This document shows positions 1 to 8,372 of a stretch of 25,247 nucleotides of DNA, one piece after another. This DNA comes from Larix sibirica (lineage: Eukaryota > Streptophyta > Pinopsida > Pinales > Pinaceae). The DNA is taken from the NCBI GenBank assembly GCA_004151065.3, contig NWUY0300018369.1, positions 8,163 through 33,409 on the forward strand, in the 5' to 3' direction. Below the pieces are notes generated by a model. It worked only from the letters and a program-made list of their open reading frames with translations, did no database searches and was not told the origin of the DNA. The position numbers and the translations under genes were made by a program. Every line of letters begins with the position of its first letter. Position 1 is the first letter of the stretch.

Positions 1-484
1 TGGATGCCATAATAAATGAACATCCACACATACAATGCTTAGTGTCCAACTATTGCAATAAAGTCACCTTCATTGGTGAACCGTTAGCCAGTCTAAACTG
101 GTTCTCGGAAGTGTTTTATATATTTATATGTTTCTTCAGAAGTGTATTTTATTTTCCAAGAATGCCCACAGCCCACGGGCCACACCCAAAGTGTTTATAT
201 GTATACATGTGTATGTGTTTGTGCATTTCAATTTCCCAAAACATTCATAAGTCTTGTTTTTATACGTATATATGTATGTTCATTTCAATTTTCCAGAAAA
301 TTCAAAAGTGGTTTTTCATGGAAATTTTGAGTGGTCTTCCATTGTTTTTCAGGAGTTTGGCCCCATCCATCATCAACTAGAAGCGAACATTTTTAACAGA
401 ATATTGCAGTTAACGAAGACCAGAGAATTATACAAAATGCAAAACCGGTGGATGCCTTACTATGAGCGTGATTGCAGTGCCTAA
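1..484 (+). CDS. 3' end of a possible two-exon plant gene (partial, exons 3-110 and 353-484)
   Basis: Two open segments join in the same phase across a plausible intron. The first runs from the window edge through positions 3-110, giving 36 codons that end in NWFSE. A GTGTTT donor follows at 111, and a pyrimidine-rich stretch ending in TTTTTCAG gives an acceptor at 351-352. The second segment (353-484) encodes 43 residues and a TAA stop; it begins EFGPIHHQLEA and ends RWMPYYERDCSA. The peptide is of mixed composition and looks protein-like, unlike the low-complexity chance frames nearby. I do not recognise the family and assign no function. The gene runs off the left edge, so its start and length are unknown. 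It could be an intact host gene end or a captured or decayed fragment. Unspliced read-through from an ATG at 42 also stays open to 380, but much of that is low-complexity intron sequence. Splicing is inferred only from the sites and the shared frame. Confidence 0.45.
111..352 (+). other. Putative GT-AG intron with an internal degenerate repeat
   Basis: The 242-bp segment is AT-rich, begins GTGTTT and ends TTTTTCAG. Inside it, two similar blocks of TATGTATA-like sequence are each followed by CATTTCAATTT (at 224 and 281), a degenerate direct repeat of about 57 bp. An alternative acceptor TTTTCCAG lies near 296, but joining there does not keep as clean a frame. Confidence 0.4.
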
Positions 485-833
485 TTTATGCCAGATTCCA
501 GGGCTCGACAGATCTGGGGCTTGTTCACCATGTCAGGATTTTTGACAATGTAGTATTAATATAATAATAGTTAACATTGTCTGGAGCAGATTCAAGACAT
601 CCATAGTGACAGAACTAGGAACTTCGAGGAACATCCACCTACGACGGAGGACGTGTTCCTCGAGGATAAACATGAACTACTCAAGAACATCTCCAAACAT
701 CTCCAAGAACATCCCTAGAAAATTCAACTTTTGAGGAGAGCAAGTCACTTGATATAGGTGAACGCCCTGGCTTCCCATGGGGCTTTATCATCCCTAAGAT
801 AGAATGAGTCCTTTAATAGAGTCTATTATTGAG
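485..833. other. Intergenic or 3' UTR stretch with no gene seen
   Basis: I see no coding signal in this stretch. An A/T-rich run with AATAAT-like words near 555-570 could serve as a polyadenylation region for the upstream exons. A short cluster of repeated AACATC words lies at about 678-716. No other structure is supported. Confidence 0.4.
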
Positions 834-1284
834 CCCGTCAAATTCCATTATTGCGAGCGTAACTAGGCTGCCTATCCTTCTACAATAAATGATTGAGGAA
901 ACAGAGTGCACACTACTGGAGCATGGAGTTATACTCGGGGTTTTCCCATTAAATGAATGAAGAAACAGGTGCACAGTGTCAGAGCTATGCTCGGGACGTT
1001 GGCAACTTGGTAGATTCATCAATGTGGGGATTCTGCATTTAATGAATATTTAATAAATTTACCTAAACACAAACACCAAGGTCCAACTGATAACTACTTG
1101 CAGCCCCGCGGGCCGCCGCCCAGGCCCTAGTTTCCACTGCCAAGGCCCTAGTGCAGAGTAGCTTACCCCTAATGACGTTTTCAGAAAAATGTAGAACGTC
1201 AAAATTAAAACGTTTTTTCAAAAAAAAATCACGTATTTGATGGGAAAAATGCTCAAGGATGGGAAAATGCCCGTCAAATTCCAT
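834..1284. repeat. 15-bp direct repeat pair at 834-848 and 1270-1284
   Basis: The word CCCGTCAAATTCCAT occurs at 834-848 and again at 1270-1284. The two copies flank 421 bp that contain the 64-bp tandem repeat and a GC-rich patch (about 1100-1150). The pair is longer than normal target-site duplications, so a simple insertion scar is unlikely; it may be part of a longer decayed repeat. Confidence 0.5.
886..1010. repeat. Degenerate 64-bp tandem repeat, about two units
   Basis: Units begin TAAATGA at 886 and at 950, exactly 64 bp apart. They share GAAACAG, GTGCACA, GAGC-ATG and CTCGGG blocks in the same order. A third, weaker echo of the TTAATGAAT start lies near 1040. No coding role is visible. 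Confidence 0.55.
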
Positions 1285-1296
1285 CTCTCTTTAACT

Positions 1297-1352
1297 ACTA
1301 CTCGTACCTAATCAAACTTACCATGAGCAACCATGATGGTAGTACGAGTAGT
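1297..1352. repeat. Perfect 11-bp inverted repeat (hairpin)
   Basis: ACTACTCGTAC at 1297-1307 pairs perfectly with GTACGAGTAGT at 1342-1352 across a 34-bp loop. The loop contains a shorter ACCAT/ATGGT pairing. It may be the remains of a small inverted-repeat element, but I found no flanking target duplication. Confidence 0.6.
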
Positions 1353-1482
1353 GGGCAGTAGGTATGGATTCGGTGATGAACGTGATAGATTTGTGATGTC
1401 GTCAACATTGAAATTGACAACGATAATGATGACAATGTTTTTTGGTCAGTTGGAAACTTTTGAACTTGGTGACAAATTTAGT

Positions 1483-1658
1483 GGAGTTGCAACAAAATGA
1501 GAAGCAACACTTTATTCAGAACCAACGAACATGCTACACTAGAAGGAGTTGCAAGTTTGCAACACTTTATTTTGGAACAACGGACATGCTACAATGGAAG
1601 GAGTTGCAACACTTAAATAAAAAAAATATTAATGCGTTGCACCGGAAGGAGTTGCAAC
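1483..1658 (+). repeat. GGAGTTGCAA interspersed repeat with shrinking spacing
   Basis: GGAGTTGCAAC or a one-base variant occurs at 1483, 1545, 1600 and 1648, and again in the duplicated segment at 2352. Spacings are 62, 55 and 48 bp, each 7 bp shorter than the last. Intervening sequence shares AACACTTTATT and ACATGCTACA blocks, so this is a decayed tandem repeat. It lies inside the probable LTR fragment that ends near 1810. Confidence 0.6.
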
Positions 1659-1808
1659 ACCTTCCAAACATACATTTAATGCATCAAATTTCCCAAAGAA
1701 CCTGCAACAATCATAAATCGATTATTCAAGAAGTTGTTAAGGAAAAATTGACATTTGTCTAACTGCGCTCCAAGGGAGTTTCCACAATTATATTATTATT
1801 ATTATTAT
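1618..1808 (-). repeat. 191-bp duplicated segment, copy A (possible LTR end)
   Basis: Positions 1618-1808 are identical to 2322-2512 at an offset of 704 bp. After one substitution (1809 T versus 2513 C), similarity continues through a T-rich tract to about 1826 and then stops. The segment ends in an (ATT)n microsatellite. On the minus strand the tract reads as a polypurine run followed by this segment, the order expected at the start of a 3' LTR. That reading is an inference. The LTR ending of copy B, CA at 2513-2514, is TA here. Confidence 0.7.
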
Positions 1809-1826
1809 TATTTTTTTTTCTTTTTT

Positions 1827-2320
1827 GAAATAGGAGAATTTAGGGTTTTGAACCCTAGTAATGGAATTTGGTGATGGGGAATGGCGATGGGGTAATGAGT
1901 GTGGAGCGGGATCCATGGGTGGAAGAATGTGGCAGGTCGCACGTGGGATAGAGAAGTGGTATTGTGCAGCAGAAGAGGGAGTGTGGGAGCGCAGGTTTGT
2001 GGGAATGAGAAGCATGAGGAGGTAGAATGCAGTTGGGGGCGGGTATGAGTGTTGATGTGGGGAGCGATTTGCTGGAGGATATGGAGCAAGATATGAAGTG
2101 AGGAGGATGGGACTATGATGGGAGGCGGGAGTTGAGGGAGAGGAATGAGTACATAAGTGTTGGATGTGGGCATGATGGCATGGGAGCGATTATGAGGAGG
2201 TTGGGCGCAGGAAGGTAATGTGTGGACATGGAGGTAAGTGTGGAGCATGGATGTAACTGGAGCAACGATTGGAGAGATATTAGAGGACTATGTGGGCAGG
2301 TCAGTATGATGGGGAGTGCT
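1827..2320. other. C-poor, G-rich, strand-skewed segment of unknown origin
   Basis: The plus strand is strikingly poor in C and rich in G. By my count only 31 of 420 bases at 1861-2280 are C, about 7 percent. Words such as GGAGG, GATGGG, GTGGAG and GATATGGAG recur without a fixed period. Open frames on the minus strand here give Pro/Ser/His/Leu-rich low-complexity peptides and are not credible proteins. The segment starts just after duplicated copy A and ends at the single N at 2321. It may be part of another retroelement or an unreliable contig end. Confidence 0.6.
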
Positions 2321-2321
2321 N
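2321..2321. other. Single ambiguous base (N), probable assembly join
   Basis: A lone N separates GGGGAGTGCT from TAAAAAAAATATT. The sequence right after it restarts a segment already present 704 bp upstream, which suggests a join or a collapsed gap of unknown size rather than one unread base. Confidence 0.75.
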
Positions 2322-2512
2322 TAAAAAAAATATTAATGCGTTGCACCGGAAGGAGTTGCAACACCTTCCAAACATACATTTAATGCATCAAATTTCCCAA
2401 AGAACCTGCAACAATCATAAATCGATTATTCAAGAAGTTGTTAAGGAAAAATTGACATTTGTCTAACTGCGCTCCAAGGGAGTTTCCACAATTATATTAT
2501 TATTATTATTAT
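2322..2512 (-). repeat. 191-bp duplicated segment, copy B (possible 3' LTR end)
   Basis: Identical to 1618-1808 and starting at the first base after the N. On the plus strand it runs through an (ATT)n microsatellite to ATCA at 2511-2514, and a pyrimidine tract follows. Read on the minus strand this is a polypurine tract, then TG, then the LTR-like segment, which fits the 3' LTR of the element at 2515-8372. The rest of that LTR would have been lost at the N. Confidence 0.6.
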
Positions 2513-2514
2513 CA

Positions 2515-2537
2515 TTTTTTTTTCTTTTTCCTTTTTT
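2515..2537 (-). promoter_or_regulatory. Candidate polypurine tract of the first Ty3/Gypsy element
   Basis: The minus strand here is an uninterrupted run of A and G, seen on the plus strand as T runs broken by single or double C. It lies between the end of the integrase C-terminal frame (2603) and a TG-starting segment (2514), where a plus-strand-priming tract is expected. A shorter related tract (1811-1826) sits next to copy A. Confidence 0.4.
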
Positions 2538-2602
2538 GAAATGAAAAATAGGAAATCATGCATGGGAAGGGGTGGGGGAATGGTCCTCACCACCTATAAC
2601 TT

Positions 2603-2836
2603 CTAAACTTGAACAAGCATAAATTTGTTTAGCAAAAGATTACTTTGAGGGTGGATGATGATACAACTTGAGATGATGTCCCATTGTCCATTAGAAAATA
2701 AAGGAGTGTGTGTGTTGTCTATGGTTGTAAGTTTAGTAGTTCCATAATCTAAAATTGTATCTACCTCATAAGAACTCAACCATCTCGTGTGAAGCTTTTC
2801 CTTGAAATCCTTAAACCTAGAATCATGTAACAACAC
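2603..2836 (-). pseudogene. Integrase C-terminal tail remnant
   Basis: The frame includes DSRFKDFKEKLHTRW followed by SYEVDTILDYGT, the conserved end of plant Ty3/Gypsy pol, where a small C-terminal domain follows the integrase core. It is in a different frame from the integrase core at 3112-4137, with a break in 2837-2917. The last residues are low-complexity and may lie past the true end. Its place next to the candidate polypurine tract fits the end of pol. Confidence 0.75.
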
Positions 2837-2917
2837 CCAATCACCTTGTTAAAACACCTTCTTTTTGATAAAGCGATCATCCCATTTTGTACACTATTGC
2901 TGCATAATGTTGGTATG

Positions 2918-3148
2918 TTATAGAGCATCCAGGTGAATATCATCCAAATCATTGAGCTGGTCCAATTGATGTCTCCGTGTTGTACTCAGGTCTAGACCAA
3001 CTTCCACAACAGTTCTTAATGTATTAATATCGAATTCAACAAGGAATATGGGACACTTACCATACGGAAGATTGAATGGAGAAAAAACTGCAGTGTTCCA
3101 CCAAGTGGTCTTTATTCCCAAATGTATTCTTGGATCTTGTTGGCCCAA
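2918..3148 (-). pseudogene. Integrase core-to-C-terminal segment, frameshifted
   Basis: The peptide carries TTWWNTAVFSPFNLPYGK and then VEFDINTLRTVVEVGLDL, matching the family's conserved stretch just after the integrase catalytic core (an aromatic/Tyr-Gly-Lys block, then a Leu-rich helix). It overlaps the end of the main integrase frame in another phase, so a frameshift lies at about 3112-3148. A stop follows LDAL at 2918, where intact relatives continue. Confidence 0.8.
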
Positions 3149-4137
3149 TCACGAAGGTGACTAGCCACATTTTTTGTAAGAATATTTTCTAGTACCTTAT
3201 TAGTACTTTCCACTTGCCATTTTTCTTGCAGATGGTAAAGTGAGGTGATCCGATGCTGAATTTTGTACTTTTTGGCGAGCTCCTTAATATTATGTTCTGT
3301 GAAATGTGACCTACCATTTGTGACTATCTCTCTTAGCATCCCATAGGGGAAAAATATCTCTTCAAACATGAAATCCAAGATAGCTTGATCCGTGGCCCTT
3401 GAAAGAGCCTTCACCTCAACCCATTTGGTGACGTAATCTGTACATACTAAGATATAGGAATTCCAATGAGATGGAGGATTAATTGGGCCTACAAAGTCAA
3501 GGGCCCATTTCTCGAAAGGTTCGATCACCAATTGATATTGTAACGATGTTTTGTTAGAGTGAATGGGTTGTACCATCCATTGGCAGCTGTCAAATCCTTG
3601 CACATACTTCTTTGCATCTTGGAACACAATAGGCCAAAAATATCCCATATGCAATACTTTGTGACCTATCCATTTATCAACAAAACGACCTCCACAAGGC
3701 TCATCGTGACAATCCTTGAGGATGTCGTGGATCTCGTCTTCTCTCACACAACGTCGAATTTGCTGATCCATACCAGTGTAGAAGAGATACCCTTCTATCC
3801 AAGAATATCTGGAACTTTGATGAATAATTTTGCGTCGCTCTCTAGGAGAAAGGTGGTGTGGCAATTTCCTTGCGACAAGGTAGTTAGTAATATCTGCATA
3901 CGATGGGGTGTATGTAGATAATGCAAACATATGTTCATCTGGGAAAATATATTCTACAAGTGAAGTATCATCGTCAACGATAATAATAGAGAGGAAATCC
4001 ACAACAATGCTATTCTTCCTAGGTTTATTAATGATAGTGATTTTAAATTCTTGTAGTAATAACAACCACCTAGTAAGTCGAGCATTTGTAACAAGTTTAT
4101 TTTCTAAATATTGAATGGTTGAGTGATTAGTATGCAC
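3112..4137 (-). pseudogene. RNase H end plus integrase core, catalytically broken
   Basis: This 341-codon frame is the longest coding remnant here. Residues 1-50 are the RNase H tail (STIQYLENKLVTN, then RWLLLLQEF). The zinc-binding region of integrase follows at about 144-185, then the rve-type catalytic core at about 205-320. The zinc ligands are damaged: H144 and C185 remain, but Arg occupies position 151 (normally His) and Phe occupies 182 (normally Cys). In the DDE triad D214 (WALDFVGP) and E310 (WQVEST) are present, but the second Asp is Asn274 (IVTNGR). The 35-residue gap between 274 and 310 matches the D,D(35)E pattern. With these losses strand transfer would not be expected. Integrase normally inserts the cDNA copy into the host chromosome. 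The first Met is internal to pol, so it is not a true start. Confidence 0.92.
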
Positions 4138-4420
4138 AAAAATGGGATATACCCAATTATGTAATGATGAAACTTGTTAATTGCACAAATAACAACAATA
4201 AACTACTTCTTCGTTACTGTATAATTTGACTCAGTGGGGGTTAAATTATTGCTGGCATAGTAAATGGCGTATGGATTCTTTCACTCCTCTTGTCCCAATA
4301 CCCAATGGTGGTGTTAGAGGCATCTGAAGAAATATGGAATGCCAGTGTCCATTCCATCCCATGCAAAACAAGAGCCGTGGATAATTGTTATTTGGGAGCT
4401 ATAAAGGCAGATTAGTAGAT
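4138..4420 (-). pseudogene. RNase H domain remnant of the first element
   Basis: Translating the minus strand gives LHGMEWTLAFHISSDASNTT followed by IGYWDKR, matching the start of the retroelement RNase H domain, with the Asp of the DAS motif retained. Stops and shifts follow before the frame resumes at 4137. RNase H normally removes the RNA strand from the RNA:DNA hybrid during reverse transcription. The segment lies between the RT and the integrase frame, as in all Ty3/Gypsy elements. Confidence 0.7.
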
Positions 4421-5119
4421 ACTGGTCCAAAAAAATTCCACATTTTTAGCAAGCAACAAAAATAAAGGGGATGCAATTCTAGAAAATGTGGAATTCCTAA
4501 CACATCATTAGCCTATAGAAAATTCCAATCGTCCTTGTATATTTCGACACTGTCATTAGCCTATAGAAAATTCCTAACACATCCGTTTGGAAAGTAGCAA
4601 GCACATTACAAATCCAAAAAGGAAGGATACGGTATATAAAGGTGCCCCAAGGGAAAGTGAAGGTAGTTTTTTCCTAATATTCAAGAGCAACTTGTATTTG
4701 GTTGTAGCCGCTAAAGCCATCAAGGAAGGAAAATAACTTCTTCCCCGACAGTGTATCAAGGAATTGATCAACGAATGGTAAGGGAAAGTGGTATTTTTGC
4801 GTTGCCTTGTTTAGTTATTGATAATCGACACAATTCCTCCATTTTCCATTTTATTAGGGACACTGATATTAATGAGTGGTGACACCCATTCGTTGTCAGA
4901 GATTGGGTAAATAAAATTGGCATCCAACAATTTTTGAAGCTCTTGTTTGATAATGTCTATTACGACAGGGTTAATCATTCTTTGGGGTTGGAAGGTGGGA
5001 TGACAATATTTATTTATATAAATGTGTTGAGCACAGAGATCTGGGTGGACACCCTTCATTTGTGTAATCCCATGCAAAGGCCTCTTTTTCTGTACACAAG
5101 ATTCACAACAACTGTTCAT
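4421..5119 (-). pseudogene. Reverse transcriptase remnant of the first element
   Basis: Three pieces of RT can be read in order. 5119-4811 has HPTFQPQRMINPVV, then LLDANFIYPISDNEWVSPL, the finger region. About 4790-4690 reads YHFPLPFVDQFLDTLSGKK, then FSFLDGFSGYNQIQVALE, which carries the first catalytic Asp; a stop follows. Another frame gives FTFPWGTF and LATFQ. At 4528-4539 the minus strand reads YKDD, preceded by VEI, at about the right distance to be the YxDD active site. Overlapping this, CATTAGCCTATAGAAAATTCC is duplicated (4506-4526 and 4554-4574), a local 48-bp duplication that disrupts the frame. At least three frame changes make this non-functional. Confidence 0.88.
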
Positions 5120-5260
5120 GTTGGAATGGGGATAGGTTTGGATTGATATTCGATGTTTTCCTTTGTTCTATTTCTACTGGGATGATATTATGGGCTATCA
5201 TCATTGGTACTCCTTCTACATCAAAGCCCGTTTTAGAATTTTCTTGGGTATCATCGTCCA

Positions 5261-5983
5261 TTACTGCTTCGAGTAGTTGGGATATGGATTGGGATACTTA
5301 AGGGGTATTACTGATAAAACTGTTGATGGTATCATCTTCTGTTTTATTCTTGAAGTAGAGATATTTTTCAGTAATGAGGATAGGATGAACATCTCCCTCA
5401 TTGGGTCCATTTTATAAGGTGGGTAAAGAACAAGATTTTTTGTAGAATCTCCATAGGAAATCTTCATGTTTCTTGATTTGCACCCTATATATGCATCGAC
5501 TGTGGCTAACCATGACCTTCCCAATATTAGGGGGTGATCCTCCAAGCTAGATTGTGCTTACAACACCAAGAAATCGACTTGATATTCCCAGGAGTCTATA
5601 GAGATGATTAGATCTTCTAAGATCCCTTCCAGTCTTATCGTAGATCGATCAACTAGCACCAAGATTATAGGGGTTGGTATAAGATTGGTAAGTCTAATTG
5701 AATCCCATGGTTTTTTGGTCATGATGTTGATAGAAATCCATAAATCCACCAATATGTTTGGATTTATTATTATTATTATTATTTGGATAGTAATTGTTGG
5801 GTTGCCAGGGACATCATATTTAACTAGTTTGGTTCTACCCATGATTAAATTGGGAAAATTTTCCAATACATTACTGGTAGGGGGATTTAGTCTTCCTACC
5901 AAGTTTCTTAAGACATAACTCATAGAAAATTTTGGCATAGATTTGAACACCCTTAATTTCTTGCAACAATGGGATCTTATCAC
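5261..5983 (-). pseudogene. Aspartic protease and linker remnant of the first element
   Basis: Two frames cover this region. 5983-5558 contains KYDVPGNPTITIQI, then NILVDLWISINIM, which aligns with the retropepsin active-site block. The usual Asp-(Ser/Thr/Leu)-Gly triplet appears as DLW, so the Gly is lost. 5545-5261 continues with HPLILGRSWLATVDAYIGC, the conserved C-terminal protease block, in another frame. An (ATT)n run at about 5764-5783 has expanded inside the gene and encodes a run of Ile, possibly replacing a few normal residues just before the active site. The protease would normally cut the Gag-Pol polyprotein. Confidence 0.85.
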
Positions 5984-7634
5984 ATAGATTTTGGAGTTCT
6001 CCTACAAAGTAAAACTCATGAAGTGAAGGTGTTTTGGCTATAGTTAATCTCTTTGGGTATGAAGGAGTAACAATATGTGTCTGAGTTGGACTAGTAGTAG
6101 TTGCCACATATGAGGGTGTTGAATTACCAAAGGTTGCAACATGTGGGATATTCTCAGTTTGTTCTTAAGGATGCTATATTTCAAGAGATATGATTTCATA
6201 TTCACATTGTTCAGTGATGATTGGTATAGATTTTGAATTAATTACTCGCCCATATGCAAGATGTAAATCGTTACATTCCATAGGATTAATTCAATAGGAT
6301 GGGAAGTTGCACATTTCAACTTGTTGAATAATTTTATTATTTGGGTTTGGGTTATCTTGCATAGGTAGCTAGGTTCGCAATGAAAGATTATTCATTAGTG
6401 CATTCAAAGGGAGTTGTAGCAGCTGCTGCTTCTATACAAGTAACTGTGGTTGTTGCATTGGAAATTGATGTCTAGGAAAAGGAGTTCCCCACCAATTCTA
6501 TGGCCAAGAAGGATTTTGAACTGGATGGGGTGACCATTGAGACCATGGTGAAGGATATTGAAATTGTTGAGAATTCTGCGAAGGAGGTGTGGGGGATTGC
6601 ATTTGATGAGGATTAATTTGATTGCTCCAAATATTGAAAATCAAGGAGGGATCTTGATTCATACATAGTGGCTAAGCTTTCCACAACTTCTTTGGAGCTA
6701 TAAAATATGATTGCTTTGTTTCTTTGCTAGTCCTCTCATATACTTCTTTCAATATAGGTAGTGATGGGAATGATTTTGTAGGATGGCTCTATTCACAAAT
6801 TACACAGATTTCAATAGTATTAAGTGGGAATTCCTTTGAAGAGTGCCTTAGTCTGTAGCGTGGACAGAAGATGGATAATTCATTTTCAAATTCAGTTTGG
6901 TTTTGTTTATTGTGTAAACATACAAATATGAAGATAATTTGCTAAGGATACGAGTCTTAAAATCATCTAGTAGGGTAGGGATTTCCATACGGGTAACTCC
7001 TCCATTGTAAAATTTTTTAGCTCTGCTGGGGATGTATCAAATCCCATGTTTGTTTTTAGAAGCTCCTCGTGAACACCTTCTCCATAGCTCACAAATTACA
7101 TCATAGGTTTCTTTTTAAATGTCTCATTTTCCCATCAAATTCAACATATCCAACCATTCGTCTCTCATTCCGCGAATCAAGGTTGTATTCCGAATGTCCT
7201 TGCTCAGGCTAGTGTTTGGATATCTCTGTAGATTGTATAGGAAGTGTTCAACGTAATCTTCCAAAATTTGTTCTTCTTTTCTGGGTCATTTTGAAGATTT
7301 ATTCTCTCAATTCTCATGATATGCAATAATCTTGGATTTTTTCAAGAAAATATTGCTTCATCTTATCCCATGAATTTATGGTGCTTCCATCGAGCCCCAT
7401 GAACCACTTTAGCACCGCTCCCTTCAAATTAGAAGGAAATAGCTTCAATTTTTGCACATCCGTAGTGTAGTCATAGCTTCAACATAAAACACCAAACTAA
7501 AAATGAAAGGCATCCAGGTCTTCAGTTGCAGTACAATAGATATTGAGAAGAGACGATAGGGAAACATGCTTCATTGGTACACCCCCATGCATGTCAAAAA
7601 TTGGAAATTCAATCGTAGATGTTGCAGTCGCCAT
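5871..7634 (-). pseudogene. Decayed gag of the first Ty3/Gypsy element
   Basis: An ATG at 7634 opens MATATSTIEFPIFDMHGG, a typical gag start, with an in-frame stop just upstream. Stops and shifts follow, then KLKLFPSNLKGAVLKWFM (about 7470-7400), the core of the retrotransposon Gag domain. At 6806-6768 a CCHC-type zinc knuckle reads CVIC, stop, SHPTKSF; the final Cys has become Phe and the stop is inside the knuckle. It is followed by PSLPILKEVY. A Gln/Pro-rich stretch lies at about 6600-6370, and HLAYGRVI near 6270 matches a block common before the protease. The 6107-5871 frame includes FVGELQNLCDKIPLLQEIK, the region leading into the protease. Gag normally builds the virus-like particle and packages RNA. 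Intact starts and fusions cannot be read because of decay. Confidence 0.85.
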
Positions 7635-8352
7635 GTTTTCTCACAACCTCCAATACTCTTTTGGGAGTTCGTAATCAACGGGTACCCGCTGTGGTGGATT
7701 AGGATCCTTTTGTTATGGCACAAGATTTTTGAAAACACCTCCTTGGTATGGAACAATAATAGGTATCTTAGGAACTGATTTGCATTTAGGTTCTGAGCCT
7801 TGATGTTCAAGTGTTGATTCCCCTATTTCCCCTCATCTTTCCATCATAGTTTGGAAGTCATATTCTGCTGATGTAGAGGATCCTGTTCATGGCGAGGATT
7901 GTGGGTTGATTTATTCCTATGGTATTGGTCCCCTTGTTTCCCCTTTTCCTTCTATAAGATCCTTGATCTTGGCTCTCGCTGTTGCAGGAAACTTGCAATG
8001 AGAGGAAGAATGAAGATTGGTTCCTACCTGAGATTCCACCATGTTGGCGTTATGGGAGGTTTCCTTCAATTATGCTTTTGATATGAGTTATTGTATGTAA
8101 GTTACCCGACCTTTATCTCGACCCCATATGCCTGCAAATTTGTTAGTGTTTTGGAGTTTTCCTCTTCATCTAGGTTTTCTTGTCCTATTCAGGCATCCTA
8201 TATGTTCTGATACTGGTGATACATGAGCGTACCACCAAAAATCAGTGGTGCGTGCATAGGTTCTTACCTCTCATTTAAGGTTCCTGTCTCCCTAGAGTCA
8301 GAAAATCGCACCTAAAACCAATGCTAGCCATACTTTTGCACCCTCAATAACC
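7635..8352 (-). other. Leader between primer binding site and gag
   Basis: This 718-bp stretch has only short frames with no recognisable domain. A long untranslated leader is normal for Athila/Tat-type elements. I see no other feature in it. Confidence 0.45.
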
Positions 8353-8370
8353 TCCCCGGCAATGAAACCA
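8353..8370 (-). promoter_or_regulatory. Degenerate primer binding site, tRNA-Asp type
   Basis: The plus strand TCCCCGGCAATGAAACCA is the complement of a site matching the 3' end of tRNA-Asp at 14 of 18 positions, including ten in a row. tRNA-Asp priming is known for Athila/Tat-related plant elements. It lies 719 bp upstream of the gag ATG on the minus strand. Two bases beyond it the sequence reads TGTTAG (8373), a plausible LTR terminus. This fixes the 5' end of the internal region. Confidence 0.6.
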
Positions 8371-8372
8371 AA

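Larger units (their letters stand above)
2515..8372 (-). mobile_element. Decayed Ty3/Gypsy retrotransposon internal region, Athila/Tat-like
   Basis: On the minus strand the order is PBS, gag, protease, RT, RNase H, integrase and candidate polypurine tract over about 5.8 kb, a normal internal length for an autonomous plant Ty3/Gypsy element. Integrase comes after RNase H, which separates Ty3/Gypsy from Copia. The tRNA-Asp-type PBS and the integrase and gag wording fit the non-chromovirus Athila/Tat side. Frameshifts and stops occur in every domain and the integrase has lost catalytic and zinc-binding residues, so the copy is dead. No clear matching pair of LTRs can be recovered: the 3' side is cut by the N at 2321. 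Confidence 0.88.

Noticed and set aside
42-380. Continuous 112-codon plus-strand frame at the left edge
   Set aside because: Its middle is low-complexity Cys/Phe/Tyr/Ile-rich sequence spanning a good GT-AG intron; the spliced reading gives a more protein-like product.
1808-2248. 146-codon minus-strand frame rich in Pro, His, Ser and Leu
   Set aside because: It is a by-product of the C-poor, G-rich plus strand; it has no domain and crosses into a T-rich tract read as poly-Lys.
3559-3921. Plus-strand open frame of 120 codons
   Set aside because: It is the opposite-strand shadow of the integrase frame, which has clear conserved motifs.
8204-8215. Possible tRNA-Met-type primer site (GTTCTGATACTG)
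   Set aside because: Only 9 of 12 positions match; the tRNA-Asp-type site at 8353-8370 is longer, better and followed directly by a plausible LTR terminus.
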